Part shown: piece by piece, positions 35,101 to 46,300 of the stretch
Numbering within the stretch: the first letter of the stretch is position 1
How the letters are laid out: the number at the start of each line of letters is the position of its first letter
Assembly: GCA_934047225.1 (NCBI GenBank)
Contig: OW203986.1
Location: 19,409,221 to 19,473,220 of the forward strand
Source of the DNA: Ypsolopha sequella
Taxonomy: Eukaryota; Arthropoda; Insecta; Lepidoptera; Ypsolophidae
Reading direction: 5' to 3'
DNA length: 64,000 bases
Notes under the pieces: model-generated
Seen by the model: the letters and a program-made list of their open reading frames with translations, nothing else
Databases searched by the model: none
Told to the model about the DNA's origin: nothing
Program-made: the position numbers and the translations under genes

Positions 35101-36260
35101 CCGGCTTTAAATATCCCATGATGAGGAATAATATAACCTTTACCCGCTGCAAAGTCGTCTGTTTTTTCGTCACAGATCGACATATGACCCATTTCAGCAT
35201 AATCCCGCATAAACTTCACATATTTGCTCCTAAATTCTTCATTAAAAGAGAGCCGTTTTTCCATGGCGAAGAACCGTTTTCTTGCCATAGGAGCCGAATC
35301 ACCCAAGCTAGGTCTTTCCGATAAAAAAGGTAGCCTAACTACATACCGACCCGTCTCATCCCGCTGATGAGTGTTTGCAAAAATCTTTTCACATTCCAAC
35401 TCTTTCGGATCCTTAACCGCCGTTTCCGGAACATTTTCCACTTCCCAAAACTTTTCCAGAATCTGATCTGTGGTCGCATGAAAGGTCTGGGAAAAGTTAA
35501 CCACATTTTGGGCTAGAATTGTGACCGGACCCATTAACACGTAACCGAAAATCGTGTTCATTGCAATTGGCAGATTGTCATTTATTTTTATATTTCCGCC
35601 GAGCATTATTTCACCTAACAAATCTGCCCCAATAAGAATGTCAACTTCCCGACTCCGATAAAAATGTTCATCCGCAAGGTACAAACCCCGATAATAATCC
35701 GATAAATTCTCGGGTAAGTTGACGCTTGGTAAATGGTGAGTAATGTTACTCAAAATAGTAGCTGTGGTAGCCAACACGGTTTGAGCCGAAAACCGTGGGC
35801 TTATCGTCAAGTTGACACCACCTCTACATCCGCTAACTGGCGCCCCTCCTAAGCCAGTGACCGAAACAACATTAGATCTAGATCTTTTGAGACCTAATCG
35901 ACGAGCACAATTTTCCGAAATAAATGTACCCTGACTGCCACCATCTAAAAGTGCACGAGCATCATGAAGCTCTCCGCACTCGTCCATGACATGCACAATG
36001 GCAGTTGAAAGCAAAACCGTCCGTTGATAATTGCTTGGAAGCATCATGTGAGATGTCAGGGCCGCATTATTTATATTTCCTTCAGTTGGGGGGTTTACCC
36101 TACTCCCATTCCGGCCAAATTCCTGTACTGGCACATTTACCCTATTTGCCCCTGACACTGGCACATTTACCCTACCTAAGTCCGGCACTGGTGCATTAAC
36201 CCTACTACCACTATTTGTAGTAGGTACCGCATAAACTGCATTATTAATAATTATGATCAT
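32145..36260 (-). CDS. Chimeric Gag-less BEL Pol ORF, unit 1
   Basis: 1371 codons. The first residues, MIIII, come from host flank plus the junction base; from the NNAVYAVP block on it equals residues 405-1770 of the full polyprotein. The break removed Gag and the zinc knuckles. It keeps an A17-type protease (DGGS, D106), RT with YMDD near 513, RNase H (SDASELG), an H-H-C-C finger, integrase catalytic core and C-terminal domain. The ORF lies downstream of the unit 2 LTR (37231-37662), separated by host flank, so LTR-driven transcription could produce it. Compared with the full copy it has Cys for Arg in the ASLND-VHAG motif. Without a primer site its RNA should not be a normal template. Confidence 0.93.
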   Translation of the reverse strand: MIIIINNAVYAVPTTNSGSRVNAPVPDLGRVNVPVSGANRVNVPVQEFGRNGSRVNPPTEGNINNAALTSHMMLPSNYQRTVLLSTAIVHVMDECGELHDARALLDGGSQGTFISENCARRLGLKRSRSNVVSVTGLGGAPVSGCRGGVNLTISPRFSAQTVLATTATILSNITHHLPSVNLPENLSDYYRGLYLADEHFYRSREVDILIGADLLGEIMLGGNIKINDNLPIAMNTIFGYVLMGPVTILAQNVVNFSQTFHATTDQILEKFWEVENVPETAVKDPKELECEKIFANTHQRDETGRYVVRLPFLSERPSLGDSAPMARKRFFAMEKRLSFNEEFRSKYVKFMRDYAEMGHMSICDEKTDDFAAGKGYIIPHHGIFKAGTDKIRVVFDASCNTISGASLNDCVHAGPKLQRDIMEIICKFRMFQYVFTTDIKMMFRQIVVHEDDRKFQLVFWRESPEDPLQLYKLNTVTYGMKSSPYLAIRTLRQLADDGADHYPDAADLLRSSVYMDDILGGADSEEEAKKLKRDLTDLLRSGGFELSKWVSNSDQLLGDIPQEDLEKPKTFDNTDGPGFFKILGVQWDPNHDCFSYHTKLKNEEKCSKRIILSALAQTFDPLGWISPVIFQGKVLMQRLWLLNQSWDETPPDDVVCEWRGIVKDLPLIEKIRLERFALGESKSVSLHGFSDASELGYSAAVYLRTVDDKNGVKVSLLMAKSRVAPVRNKHTIPKLELSGAVLLTRLVKYVADAIKAVVTIEDIVCWSDSTIVLSWLRTPPHLLQTFEGNRVLQINNCGFELTWRHVPSEMNPADVASRGCRALELLDHSLWWGPPWLKGQPDTWPKNIVERVNKELPGFRKSVKPKLQQSVAFVKTTESNPLFLRFGSLTMLISVVGYCLRFIHNSKNPDKRIDGVLSVTERKGAMDRLVKMAQAEEFGLDIKSLNRDKQCSLRLRRLLPFIDGDGLLRVGGRLEHSALSFSGKHPLLLPKAHPFTKLVIDHYHKIHCHVGATALLAILQKQFWIISGKQAIRSRIFKCIFCFKTKAKPTEPIMSALPGDRVNAIGVFHTVQTDFAGPFSIKSSRLRNAKILKAYLCVFICSTTKAVHLEVVSDLSTEAFLAALNRFTSRRNLPQVIRSDCGSNYIGTSAHLTEVQKYLAKRDTQEVLNNAASKQGISWLFNAPAAPHFGGLFEAAVKSAKSLLKRVIGEQVLTFEELTTVFIRIEAVLNSRPLCPLTQDPQDFEVLTPAHFLVGRPLLSVPEYDLSNVPDGRLNRFRLVQALSQRFWKQWSDRYLHSLQMRNKWLNSTDPPKINDLVLIKDENLPSLKYRRGRIIELLPGKDGVVRIVKLRTSSGTLLRPVVKICRLPLE

Positions 36261-37230
36261 TTACACCGCAGTTGAAAATTCTACTTTTCAAACGACAAAA
36301 AAAGAACTCTTACAAAAGATATGTTCATTCAAAAAGGTTCAGTTTAGTAAAGATAAAATACTTTTTTCTATGTTTATGGTTACAACAACGTTTTCAAGAA
36401 GAATATTTGCGTGTAAAATATATGTATTTTTTTTTTATCTTCGTTCTAGTTAGGGCGATTGTTTTAAACTATTTTACGTAAATAAAAAAACCTTTAATAT
36501 TAAATACGATATAGTATATATATGTATATATATATACTTATAAAAAAGTCACTTTTTCCTTATTGTTAATAATATATAGAATGACAAATCAAAAAAAGAT
36601 TGTGCAGAAATAGTACATTGTTCACCGAGGGAAGAAAGGGGAAGATTACCAACGAGGGTTTCGCCTCGGGCCTCAATACACACGGGTTGGGAATCGCACT
36701 TTCTCCCGAGTGATACATAGTGCTTTATACTACACCTGCGAGGAAATAGTATAATTTTACTTTTAATAAAACAATAAACAATAAAAGAAACCGACTGACT
36801 CGCGTGCGATTGTCACTTTTCATTTCCTTCTTATTTTTTTATTATGTACAGGAAAAGCAAGTGGCCAGTATCATTTTTCGAGTTTTATGTACGAGTTCGC
36901 AAAATAATACTGGCCACTTGGCCACTTCTTTATGTTATTTAAAAAAAAAAAACAGCACGTTAACAATGGATTTGCATATACTTTTTCTGCCCGCTCAAGC
37001 ACGTTAACAATGAATTTTCATACACTTTTTCCGCCCGCATATTTGTATGACAGTAATGACGTATTTTCTGCATCGTTTGCAAAAAAGTAAGAAGGTACTT
37101 TCCGAGCAGGTGTAGTATAAAGACATTTTCCATTGCCATTTAGCTAGACGATTGACTTACCAGTAAAGGACGTTCGATTTTCAAATTTTGTAAATCTAAT
37201 TAACATCACACATTTAGAGTTAAATGCGAC
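36248..37230. repeat. Host flank, unit 2
   Basis: Duplicate of 30628-31610, again ending gcgac. The MITE-like element is at 36723-37122. Its left edge is a new junction to pol sequence (36246/36248) instead of native genome. Confidence 0.93.
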
Positions 37231-37662
37231 TGAAGGGGTTTCCCAGACTGGTCTGTTCGTCCCTTCGTGATTGTTGCTTGATGTTAAAGCCGCTGGTAGC
37301 CGATGCGAGCGTATGTCGTACCTGAGCCTTATTTTTGTGTTGGAATATAAATAAATAAATAAAAGAGTCCCTACACTCACCCCGTGCCGCACCGCCGATC
37401 ACAAAATGGTCCACAGCTATTAATTTTACTTGAATTTGTTATTTCCGTATACTCCGGGCCGCCCGATTCCTTTTTAGGTTTTTTCCATTGTGTTATGTCA
37501 AATCATTGACATAAAAATGCATAGACACGCCGCCCCAAACCAAAGAGTAAATATACCTAAATAAATACTCTAATACAATAAATGTTGTGTCATGTACATG
37601 TACCGCGAAAAGAACTAAAAATAAATAAAGCCTTAGAGCTTTCAAGGCAACAAAACTAAACA
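37231..37662 (-). repeat. LTR, unit 2
   Basis: 432 bp; serves as 3' LTR of unit 2 and as potential promoter for the unit 1 ORF to its left. It keeps T at the aaatcattg site, like unit 1 and the 5' LTR. Confidence 0.95.
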
Positions 37663-37762
37663 TTCCCCCGCCCGAGAAAGGCTAAAGCCTTTATCAACCA
37701 AAAAAAAACAATACTAAGTCAAAAAAAATAAGATTGTGGTGAAAATAAACCATAAATGAGAA

Positions 37763-40700
37763 CTATTCCAGAGGTAATCTACAAATTTTCACCACTGGCC
37801 GCAAAAGTGTCCCTGAAGAAGTTCTCAATTTTACAATCCGAACTACACCATCTTTTCCGGGAAGTAACTCAATAATCCTACCTCTCCTATACTTCAGGGA
37901 TGGTAGGTTTTCATCCTTAATCAATACGAGATCATTGATCTTAGGACGATCCGTAGAATTTAACCATTTGTTACGCATTTGAAGAGAATGGAGATACCGA
38001 TCACTCCATTGTTTCCAAAAACGTTGAGATAGTGCCTGCACTAACCTAAACCGATTTAGCCGCCCATCAGGCACATTCGATAAATCATATTCCGGAACCG
38101 ATAACAAAGGTCTACCCACCAAAAAATGTGCTGGTGTTAAGACTTCAAAATCCTGTGGATCTTGCGTCAATGGACACAAGGGCCTAGAATTTAATACCGC
38201 CTCAATTCTAATAAAAACCGTCGTAAGCTCTTCGAAAGTCAGAACTTGTTCTCCGATAACGCGCTTCAATAAACTCTTAGCAGATTTAACAGCTGCCTCA
38301 AATAATCCACCAAAATGTGGCGCCGCAGGAGCATTGAAGAGCCAGGAAATTCCCTGTTTAGAAGCCGCATTATTGAGAACTTCCTGGGTGTCACGTTTTG
38401 CGAGATATTTTTGCACTTCCGTCAGGTGTGCGCTAGTACCTATATAATTTGAACCACAATCCGACCGTATAACTTGTGGCAAATTACGCCGAGATGTGAA
38501 ACGATTCAAAGCCGCAAGAAACGCTTCCGTTGATAAGTCACTGACGACCTCTAAATGAACCGCTTTTGTTGTAGAGCATATAAAAACGCACAAATATGCT
38601 TTAAGAATTTTAGCATTCCGAAGCCGAGATGATTTAATTGAAAATGGTCCTGCAAAATCCGTTTGCACCGTATGAAAGACTCCGATCGCATTAACCCGAT
38701 CACCAGGTAACGCAGACATAATAGGTTCCGTTGGTTTTGCTTTAGTCTTAAAACAAAATATACATTTAAAAATGCGACTGCGTATCGCTTGCTTTCCCGA
38801 AATGATCCAAAATTGTTTTTGTAGAATAGCTAATAAAGCTGTAGCCCCGACATGACAATGAATTTTATGATAATGATCTATGACCAATTTTGTAAATGGA
38901 TGAGCCTTAGGTAGAAGCAAAGGATGTTTCCCCGAAAATGATAAGGCCGAATGCTCAAGTCTACCTCCAACACGTAATAAACCATCACCATCAATAAATG
39001 GTAAAAGTCTCCGCAACCGCAAAGAGCACTGTTTATCCCGATTTAAACTCTTAATATCCAATCCGAATTCTTCTGCTTGTGCCATTTTAACCAATCGATC
39101 CATAGCCCCCTTGCGTTCTGTAACCGACAGAACACCATCAATCCTCTTATCAGGATTTTTGGAATTATGGATAAATCTCAAGCAATAACCAACAACCGAG
39201 ATCAGCATAGTCAGTGATCCGAACCGTAGAAATAAGGGATTAGATTCCGTTGTTTTTACAAATGCAACTGACTGCTGCAACTTTGGTTTAACAGATTTCC
39301 GAAACCCAGGCAATTCCTTATTCACTCTTTCCACTATATTCTTGGGCCATGTATCCGGTTGACCTTTGAGCCATGGTGGTCCCCACCATAAAGAGTGATC
39401 GAGCAATTCCAACGCCCGACAACCTCGACTAGCCACATCCGCAGGGTTCATTTCGGATGGTACGTGTCGCCATGTCAATTCAAAACCGCAATTATTTATT
39501 TGCAAGACCCTGTTTCCTTCAAACGTTTGCAAAAGGTGTGGAGGCGTTCGAAGCCAAGAAAGAACAATAGTGCTATCCGACCAACATACAATGTCCTCAA
39601 TTGTTACAACTGCCTTAATGGCATCCGCCACATATTTTACGAGCCGCGTAAGTAAAACCGCACCCGACAATTCCAATTTTGGGATTGTATGTTTATTACG
39701 AACTGGTGCTACTCGCGATTTAGCCATCAGCAAGGAAACCTTAACACCGTTCTTATCATCTACAGTCCTGAGATATACTGCTGCGCTGTAGCCAAGTTCA
39801 GACGCATCCGAGAACCCGTGAAGTGAAACAGACTTACTTTCTCCTAAAGCAAATCGTTCAAGTCTTATCTTCTCAATCAGAGGTAAGTCCTTCACAATAC
39901 CGCGCCATTCACAAACCACATCATCCGGTGGTGTTTCATCCCAAGACTGATTTAATAACCATAAGCGTTGCATAAGAACCTTTCCTTGGAATATCACTGG
40001 GGATATCCAACCTAAAGGGTCAAAAGTTTGAGCTAAAGCCGACAAAATTATCCGTTTTGAGCATTTTTCCTCATTTTTAAGTTTTGTATGATAGGAAAAG
40101 CAATCATGATTGGGATCCCACTGAACTCCCAATATTTTAAAAAAGCCAGGTCCGTCTGTATTGTCAAATGTTTTGGGCTTCTCCAAATCCTCTTGAGGTA
40201 TATCCCCTAATAACTGATCACTGTTTGAGACCCACTTACTCAACTCAAATCCACCTGAGCGAAGTAAGTCCGTCAGGTCCCTCTTCAGTTTTTTGGCTTC
40301 CTCTTCAGAGTCCGCCCCGCCAAGAATATCATCCATATACACCGAAGAGCGTAACAGGTCAGCTGCGTCTGGATAGTGATCCGCACCATCGTCTGCTAAC
40401 TGCCTTAGCGTCCGTATCGCCAAATAAGGACTGGACTTCATCCCGTAAGTCACAGTATTTAATTTGTACAATTGGAGGGGATCTTCCGGTGACTCCCGCC
40501 AAAAGACAAGTTGAAATTTCCGATCATCTTCATGAACCACTATTTGCCGAAACATCATTTTGATGTCAGTAGTGAAGACGTACTGAAACATCCTGAACTT
40601 GCAGATGATTTCCATGATATCCCGCTGCAGTTTAGGGCCTGCATGAACACGGTCATTAAGACTTGCTCCAGAAATGGTATTACAACTTGCGTCGAATACA

Positions 40701-41878
40701 ACCCTGATTTTATCCGTGCCGGCTTTAAATATCCCATGATGAGGAATAATATAACCTTTACCCGCTGCAAAGTCGTCTGTTTTTTCGTCACAGATCGACA
40801 TATGACCCATTTCAGCATAATCCCGCATAAACTTCACATATTTGCTCCTAAATTCTTCATTAAAAGAGAGCCGTTTTTCCATGGCGAAGAACCGTTTTCT
40901 TGCCATAGGAGCCGAATCACCCAAGCTAGGTCTTTCCGATAAAAAAGGTAGCCTAACTACATACCGACCCGTCTCATCCCGCTGATGAGTGTTTGCAAAA
41001 ATCTTTTCACATTCCAACTCTTTCGGATCCTTAACCGCCGTTTCCGGAACATTTTCCACTTCCCAAAACTTTTCCAGAATCTGATCTGTGGTCGCATGAA
41101 AGGTCTGGGAAAAGTTAACCACATTTTGGGCTAGAATTGTGACCGGACCCATTAACACGTAACCGAAAATCGTGTTCATTGCAATTGGCAGATTGTCATT
41201 TATTTTTATATTTCCGCCGAGCATTATTTCACCTAACAAATCTGCCCCAATAAGAATGTCAACTTCCCGACTCCGATAAAAATGTTCATCCGCAAGGTAC
41301 AAACCCCGATAATAATCCGATAAATTCTCGGGTAAGTTGACGCTTGGTAAATGGTGAGTAATGTTACTCAAAATAGTAGCTGTGGTAGCCAACACGGTTT
41401 GAGCCGAAAACCGTGGGCTTATCGTCAAGTTGACACCACCTCTACATCCGCTAACTGGCGCCCCTCCTAAGCCAGTGACCGAAACAACATTAGATCTAGA
41501 TCTTTTGAGACCTAATCGACGAGCACAATTTTCCGAAATAAATGTACCCTGACTGCCACCATCTAAAAGTGCACGAGCATCATGAAGCTCTCCGCACTCG
41601 TCCATGACATGCACAATGGCAGTTGAAAGCAAAACCGTCCGTTGATAATTGCTTGGAAGCATCATGTGAGATGTCAGGGCCGCATTATTTATATTTCCTT
41701 CAGTTGGGGGGTTTACCCTACTCCCATTCCGGCCAAATTCCTGTACTGGCACATTTACCCTATTTGCCCCTGACACTGGCACATTTACCCTACCTAAGTC
41801 CGGCACTGGTGCATTAACCCTACTACCACTATTTGTAGTAGGTACCGCATAAACTGCATTATTAATAATTATGATCAT
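37763..41878 (-). CDS. Chimeric Gag-less BEL Pol ORF, unit 2
   Basis: 1371 codons with the same host-derived MIIII start. It has Arg in ASLNDRVHAG, as in the full-length copy. It has a private Pro-to-Arg change (STDRPKI) in the C-terminal domain after the integrase core. All catalytic motifs (DGGS, YMDD, integrase acidic residues) are intact and the frame is unbroken. The upstream promoter would be the unit 3 LTR. Confidence 0.93.
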   Translation of the reverse strand: MIIIINNAVYAVPTTNSGSRVNAPVPDLGRVNVPVSGANRVNVPVQEFGRNGSRVNPPTEGNINNAALTSHMMLPSNYQRTVLLSTAIVHVMDECGELHDARALLDGGSQGTFISENCARRLGLKRSRSNVVSVTGLGGAPVSGCRGGVNLTISPRFSAQTVLATTATILSNITHHLPSVNLPENLSDYYRGLYLADEHFYRSREVDILIGADLLGEIMLGGNIKINDNLPIAMNTIFGYVLMGPVTILAQNVVNFSQTFHATTDQILEKFWEVENVPETAVKDPKELECEKIFANTHQRDETGRYVVRLPFLSERPSLGDSAPMARKRFFAMEKRLSFNEEFRSKYVKFMRDYAEMGHMSICDEKTDDFAAGKGYIIPHHGIFKAGTDKIRVVFDASCNTISGASLNDRVHAGPKLQRDIMEIICKFRMFQYVFTTDIKMMFRQIVVHEDDRKFQLVFWRESPEDPLQLYKLNTVTYGMKSSPYLAIRTLRQLADDGADHYPDAADLLRSSVYMDDILGGADSEEEAKKLKRDLTDLLRSGGFELSKWVSNSDQLLGDIPQEDLEKPKTFDNTDGPGFFKILGVQWDPNHDCFSYHTKLKNEEKCSKRIILSALAQTFDPLGWISPVIFQGKVLMQRLWLLNQSWDETPPDDVVCEWRGIVKDLPLIEKIRLERFALGESKSVSLHGFSDASELGYSAAVYLRTVDDKNGVKVSLLMAKSRVAPVRNKHTIPKLELSGAVLLTRLVKYVADAIKAVVTIEDIVCWSDSTIVLSWLRTPPHLLQTFEGNRVLQINNCGFELTWRHVPSEMNPADVASRGCRALELLDHSLWWGPPWLKGQPDTWPKNIVERVNKELPGFRKSVKPKLQQSVAFVKTTESNPLFLRFGSLTMLISVVGYCLRFIHNSKNPDKRIDGVLSVTERKGAMDRLVKMAQAEEFGLDIKSLNRDKQCSLRLRRLLPFIDGDGLLRVGGRLEHSALSFSGKHPLLLPKAHPFTKLVIDHYHKIHCHVGATALLAILQKQFWIISGKQAIRSRIFKCIFCFKTKAKPTEPIMSALPGDRVNAIGVFHTVQTDFAGPFSIKSSRLRNAKILKAYLCVFICSTTKAVHLEVVSDLSTEAFLAALNRFTSRRNLPQVIRSDCGSNYIGTSAHLTEVQKYLAKRDTQEVLNNAASKQGISWLFNAPAAPHFGGLFEAAVKSAKSLLKRVIGEQVLTFEELTTVFIRIEAVLNSRPLCPLTQDPQDFEVLTPAHFLVGRPLLSVPEYDLSNVPDGRLNRFRLVQALSQRFWKQWSDRYLHSLQMRNKWLNSTDRPKINDLVLIKDENLPSLKYRRGRIIELLPGKDGVVRIVKLRTSSGTLLRPVVKICRLPLE

Positions 41879-42846
41879 TTACCGCAGTTGAAAATTCTAC
41901 TTTTCAAACGACAAAAAAAGAACTCTTACAAAAGATATGTTCATTCAAAAAGGTTCAGTTTAGTAAAGATAAAATACTTTTTTCTATGTTTATGGTTACA
42001 ACAACGTTTTCAAGAAGAATATTTGCGTGTAAAATATATGTATTTTTTTTTTATCTTCGTTCTAGTTAGGGCGATTGTTTTAAACTATTTTACGTAAATA
42101 AAAAAACCTTTAATATTAAATACGATATAGTATATATATGTATATATATATACTTATAAAAAAGTCACTTTTTCCTTATTGTTAATAATATATAGAATGA
42201 CAAATCAAAAAAAGATTGTGCAGAAATAGTACATTGTTCACCGAGGGAAGAAAGGGGAAGATTACCAACGAGGGTTTCGCCTCGGGCCTCAATACACACG
42301 GGTTGGGAATCGCACTTTCTCCCGAGTGATACATAGTGCTTTATACTACACCTGCGAGGAAATAGTATAATTTTACTTTTAATAAAACAATAAACAATAA
42401 AAGAAACCGACTGACTCGCGTGCGATTGTCACTTTTCATTTCCTTCTTATTTTTTTATTATGTACAGGAAAAGCAAGTGGCCAGTATCATTTTTCGAGTT
42501 TTATGTACGAGTTCGCAAAATAATACTGGCCACTTGGCCACTTCTTTATGTTATTTAAAAAAAAAAAACAGCACGTTAACAATGGATTTGCATATACTTT
42601 TTCTGCCCGCTCAAGCACGTTAACAATGAATTTTCATACACTTTTTCCGCCCGCATATTTGTATGACAGTAATGACGTATTTTCTGCATCGTTTGCAAAA
42701 AAGTAAGAAGGTACTTTCCGAGCAGGTGTAGTATAAAGACATTTTCCATTGCCATTTAGCTAGACGATTGACTTACCAGTAAAGGACGTTCGATTTTCAA
42801 ATTTTGTAAATCTAATTAACATCACACATTTAGAGTTAAATGCGAC
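41866..42846. repeat. Host flank, unit 3
   Basis: Same flank, with a 2-bp loss just after its start (tttaccgcag instead of tttacaccgcag). MITE-like element at 42339-42738. Ends gcgac. Confidence 0.93.
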
Positions 42847-43278
42847 TGAAGGGGTTTCCCAGACTGGTCTGTTCGTCCCTTCGTGATTGTTGCTTGATGT
42901 TAAAGCCGCTGGTAGCCGATGCGAGCGTATGTCGTACCTGAGCCTTATTTTTGTGTTGGAATATAAATAAATAAATAAAAGAGTCCCTACACTCACCCCG
43001 TGCCGCACCGCCGATCACAAAATGGTCCACAGCTATTAATTTTACTTGAATTTGTTATTTCCGTATACTCCGGGCCGCCCGATTCCTTTTTAGGTTTTTT
43101 CCATTGTGTTATGTCAAACCATTGACATAAAAATGCATAGACACGCCGCCCCAAACCAAAGAGTAAATATACCTAAATAAATACTCTAATACAATAAATG
43201 TTGTGTCATGTACATGTACCGCGAAAAGAACTAAAAATAAATAAAGCCTTAGAGCTTTCAAGGCAACAAAACTAAACA
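42847..43278 (-). repeat. LTR, unit 3
   Basis: 432 bp. Carries the derived C (aaaccattg) shared with units 4 and 5. Confidence 0.95.
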
Positions 43279-43378
43279 TTCCCCCGCCCGAGAAAGGCTA
43301 AAGCCTTTATCAACCAAAAAAAAACAATACTAAGTCAAAAAAAATAAGATTGTGGTGAAAATAAACCATAAATGAGAA

Positions 43379-46300
43379 CTATTCCAGAGGTAATCTACAA
43401 ATTTTCACCACTGGCCGCAAAAGTGTCCCTGAAGAAGTTCTCAATTTTACAATCCGAACTACACCATCTTTTCCGGGAAGTAACTCAATAATCCTACCTC
43501 TCCTATACTTCAGGGATGGTAGGTTTTCATCCTTAATCAATACGAGATCATTGATCTTAGGAGGATCCGTAGAATTTAACCATTTGTTACGCATTTGAAG
43601 AGAATGGAGATACCGATCACTCCATTGTTTCCAAAAACGTTGAGATAGTGCCTGCACTAACCTAAACCGATTTAGCCGCCCATCAGGCACATTCGATAAA
43701 TCATATTCCGGAACCGATAACAAAGGTCTACCCACCAAAAAATGTGCTGGTGTTAAGACTTCAAAATCCTGTGGATCTTGCGTCAATGGACACAAGGGCC
43801 TAGAATTTAATACCGCCTCAATTCTAATAAAAACCGTCGTAAGCTCTTCGAAAGTCAGAACTTGTTCTCCGATAACGCGCTTCAATAAACTCTTAGCAGA
43901 TTTAACAGCTGCCTCAAATAATCTACCAAAATGTGGCGCCGCAGGAGCATTGAAGAGCCAGGAAATTCCCTGTTTAGAAGCCGCATTATTGAGAACTTCC
44001 TGGGTGTCACGTTTTGCGAGATATTTTTGCACTTCCGTCAGGTGTGCGCTAGTACCTATATAATTTGAACCACAATCCGACCGTATAACTTGTGGCAAAT
44101 TACGCCGAGATGTGAAACGATTCAAAGCCGCAAGAAACGCTTCCGTTGATAAGTCACTGACGACCTCTAAATGAACCGCTTTTGTTGTAGAGCATATAAA
44201 AACGCACAAATATGCTTTAAGAATTTTAGCATTCCGAAGCCGAGATGATTTAATTGAAAATGGTCCTGCAAAATCCGTTTGCACCGTATGAAAGACTCCG
44301 ATCGCATTAACCCGATCACCAGGTAACGCAGACATAATAGGTTCCGTTGGTTTTGCTTTAGTCTTAAAACAAAATATACATTTAAAAATGCGACTGCGTA
44401 TCGCTTGCTTTCCCGAAATGATCCAAAATTGTTTTTGTAGAATAGCTAATAAAGCTGTAGCCCCGACATGACAATGAATTTTATGATAATGATCTATGAC
44501 CAATTTTGTAAATGGATGAGCCTTAGGTAGAAGCAAAGGATGTTTCCCCGAAAATGATAAGGCCGAATGCTCAAGTCTACCTCCAACACGTAATAAACCA
44601 TCACCATCAATAAATGGTAAAAGTCTCCGCAACCGCAAAGAGCACTGTTTATCCCGATTTAAACTCTTAATATCCAATCCGAATTCTTCTGCTTGTGCCA
44701 TTTTAACCAATCGATCCATAGCCCCCTTGCGTTCTGTAACCGACAGAACACCATCAATCCTCTTATCAGGATTTTTGGAATTATGGATAAATCTCAAGCA
44801 ATAACCAACAACCGAGATCAGCATAGTCAGTGATCCGAACCGTAGAAATAAGGGATTAGATTCCGTTGTTTTTACAAATGCAACTGACTGCTGCAACTTT
44901 GGTTTAACAGATTTCCGAAACCCAGGCAATTCCTTATTCACTCTTTCCACTATATTCTTGGGCCATGTATCCGGTTGACCTTTGAGCCATGGTGGTCCCC
45001 ACCATAAAGAGTGATCGAGCAATTCCAACGCCCGACAACCTCGACTAGCCACATCCGCAGGGTTCATTTCGGATGGTACGTGTCGCCATGTCAATTCAAA
45101 ACCGCAATTATTTATTTGCAAGACCCTGTTTCCTTCAAACGTTTGCAAAAGGTGTGGAGGCGTTCGAAGCCAAGAAAGAACAATAGTGCTATCCGACCAA
45201 CATACAATGTCCTCAATTGTTACAACTGCCTTAATGGCATCCGCCACATATTTTACGAGCCGCGTAAGTAAAACCGCACCCGACAATTCCAATTTTGGGA
45301 TTGTATGTTTATTACGAACTGGTGCTACTCGCGATTTAGCCATCAGCAAGGAAACCTTAACACCGTTCTTATCATCTACAGTCCTGAGATATACTGCTGC
45401 GCTGTAGCCAAGTTCAGACGCATCCGAGAACCCGTGAAGTGAAACAGACTTACTTTCTCCTAAAGCAAATCGTTCAAGTCTTATCTTCTCAATCAGAGGT
45501 AAGTCCTTCACAATACCGCGCCATTCACAAACCACATCATCCGGTGGTGTTTCATCCCAAGACTGATTTAATAACCATAAGCGTTGCATAAGAACCTTTC
45601 CTTGGAATATCACTGGGGATATCCAACCTAAAGGGTCAAAAGTTTGAGCTAAAGCCGACAAAATTATCCGTTTTGAGCATTTTTCCTCATTTTTAAGTTT
45701 TGTATGATAGGAAAAGCAATCATGATTGGGATCCCACTGAACTCCCAATATTTTAAAAAAGCCAGGTCCGTCTGTATTGTCAAATGTTTTGGGCTTCTCC
45801 AAATCCTCTTGAGGTATATCCCCTAATAACTGATCACTGTTTGAGACCCACTTACTCAACTCAAATCCACCTGAGCGAAGTAAGTCCGTCAGGTCCCTCT
45901 TCAGTTTTTTGGCTTCCTCTTCAGAGTCCGCCCCGCCAAGAATATCATCCATATACACCGAAGAGCGTAACAGGTCAGCTGCGTCTGGATAGTGATCCGC
46001 ACCATCGTCTGCTAACTGCCTTAGCGTCCGTATCGCCAAATAAGGACTGGACTTCATCCCGTAAGTCACAGTATTTAATTTGTACAATTGGAGGGGATCT
46101 TCCGGTGACTCCCGCCAAAAGACAAGTTGAAATTTCCGATCATCTTCATGAACCACTATTTGCCGAAACATCATTTTGATGTCAGTAGTGAAGACGTACT
46201 GAAACATCCTGAACTTGCAGATGATTTCCATGATATCCCGCTGCAGTTTAGGGCCTGCATGAACACAGTCATTAAGACTTGCTCCAGAAATGGTATTACA

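Noticed and set aside
34550..35324. Plus-strand frames of 131 and 143 codons repeated in each array unit
   Set aside because: They are antisense to the intact BEL pol frame and exist only because that frame is constrained; repeated in every unit for the same reason.
37144..37414. Minus-strand 64- and 82-codon frames that overlap each LTR
   Set aside because: They lie mostly in the LTR and short host flank, have no motif, and copy number simply follows the array.
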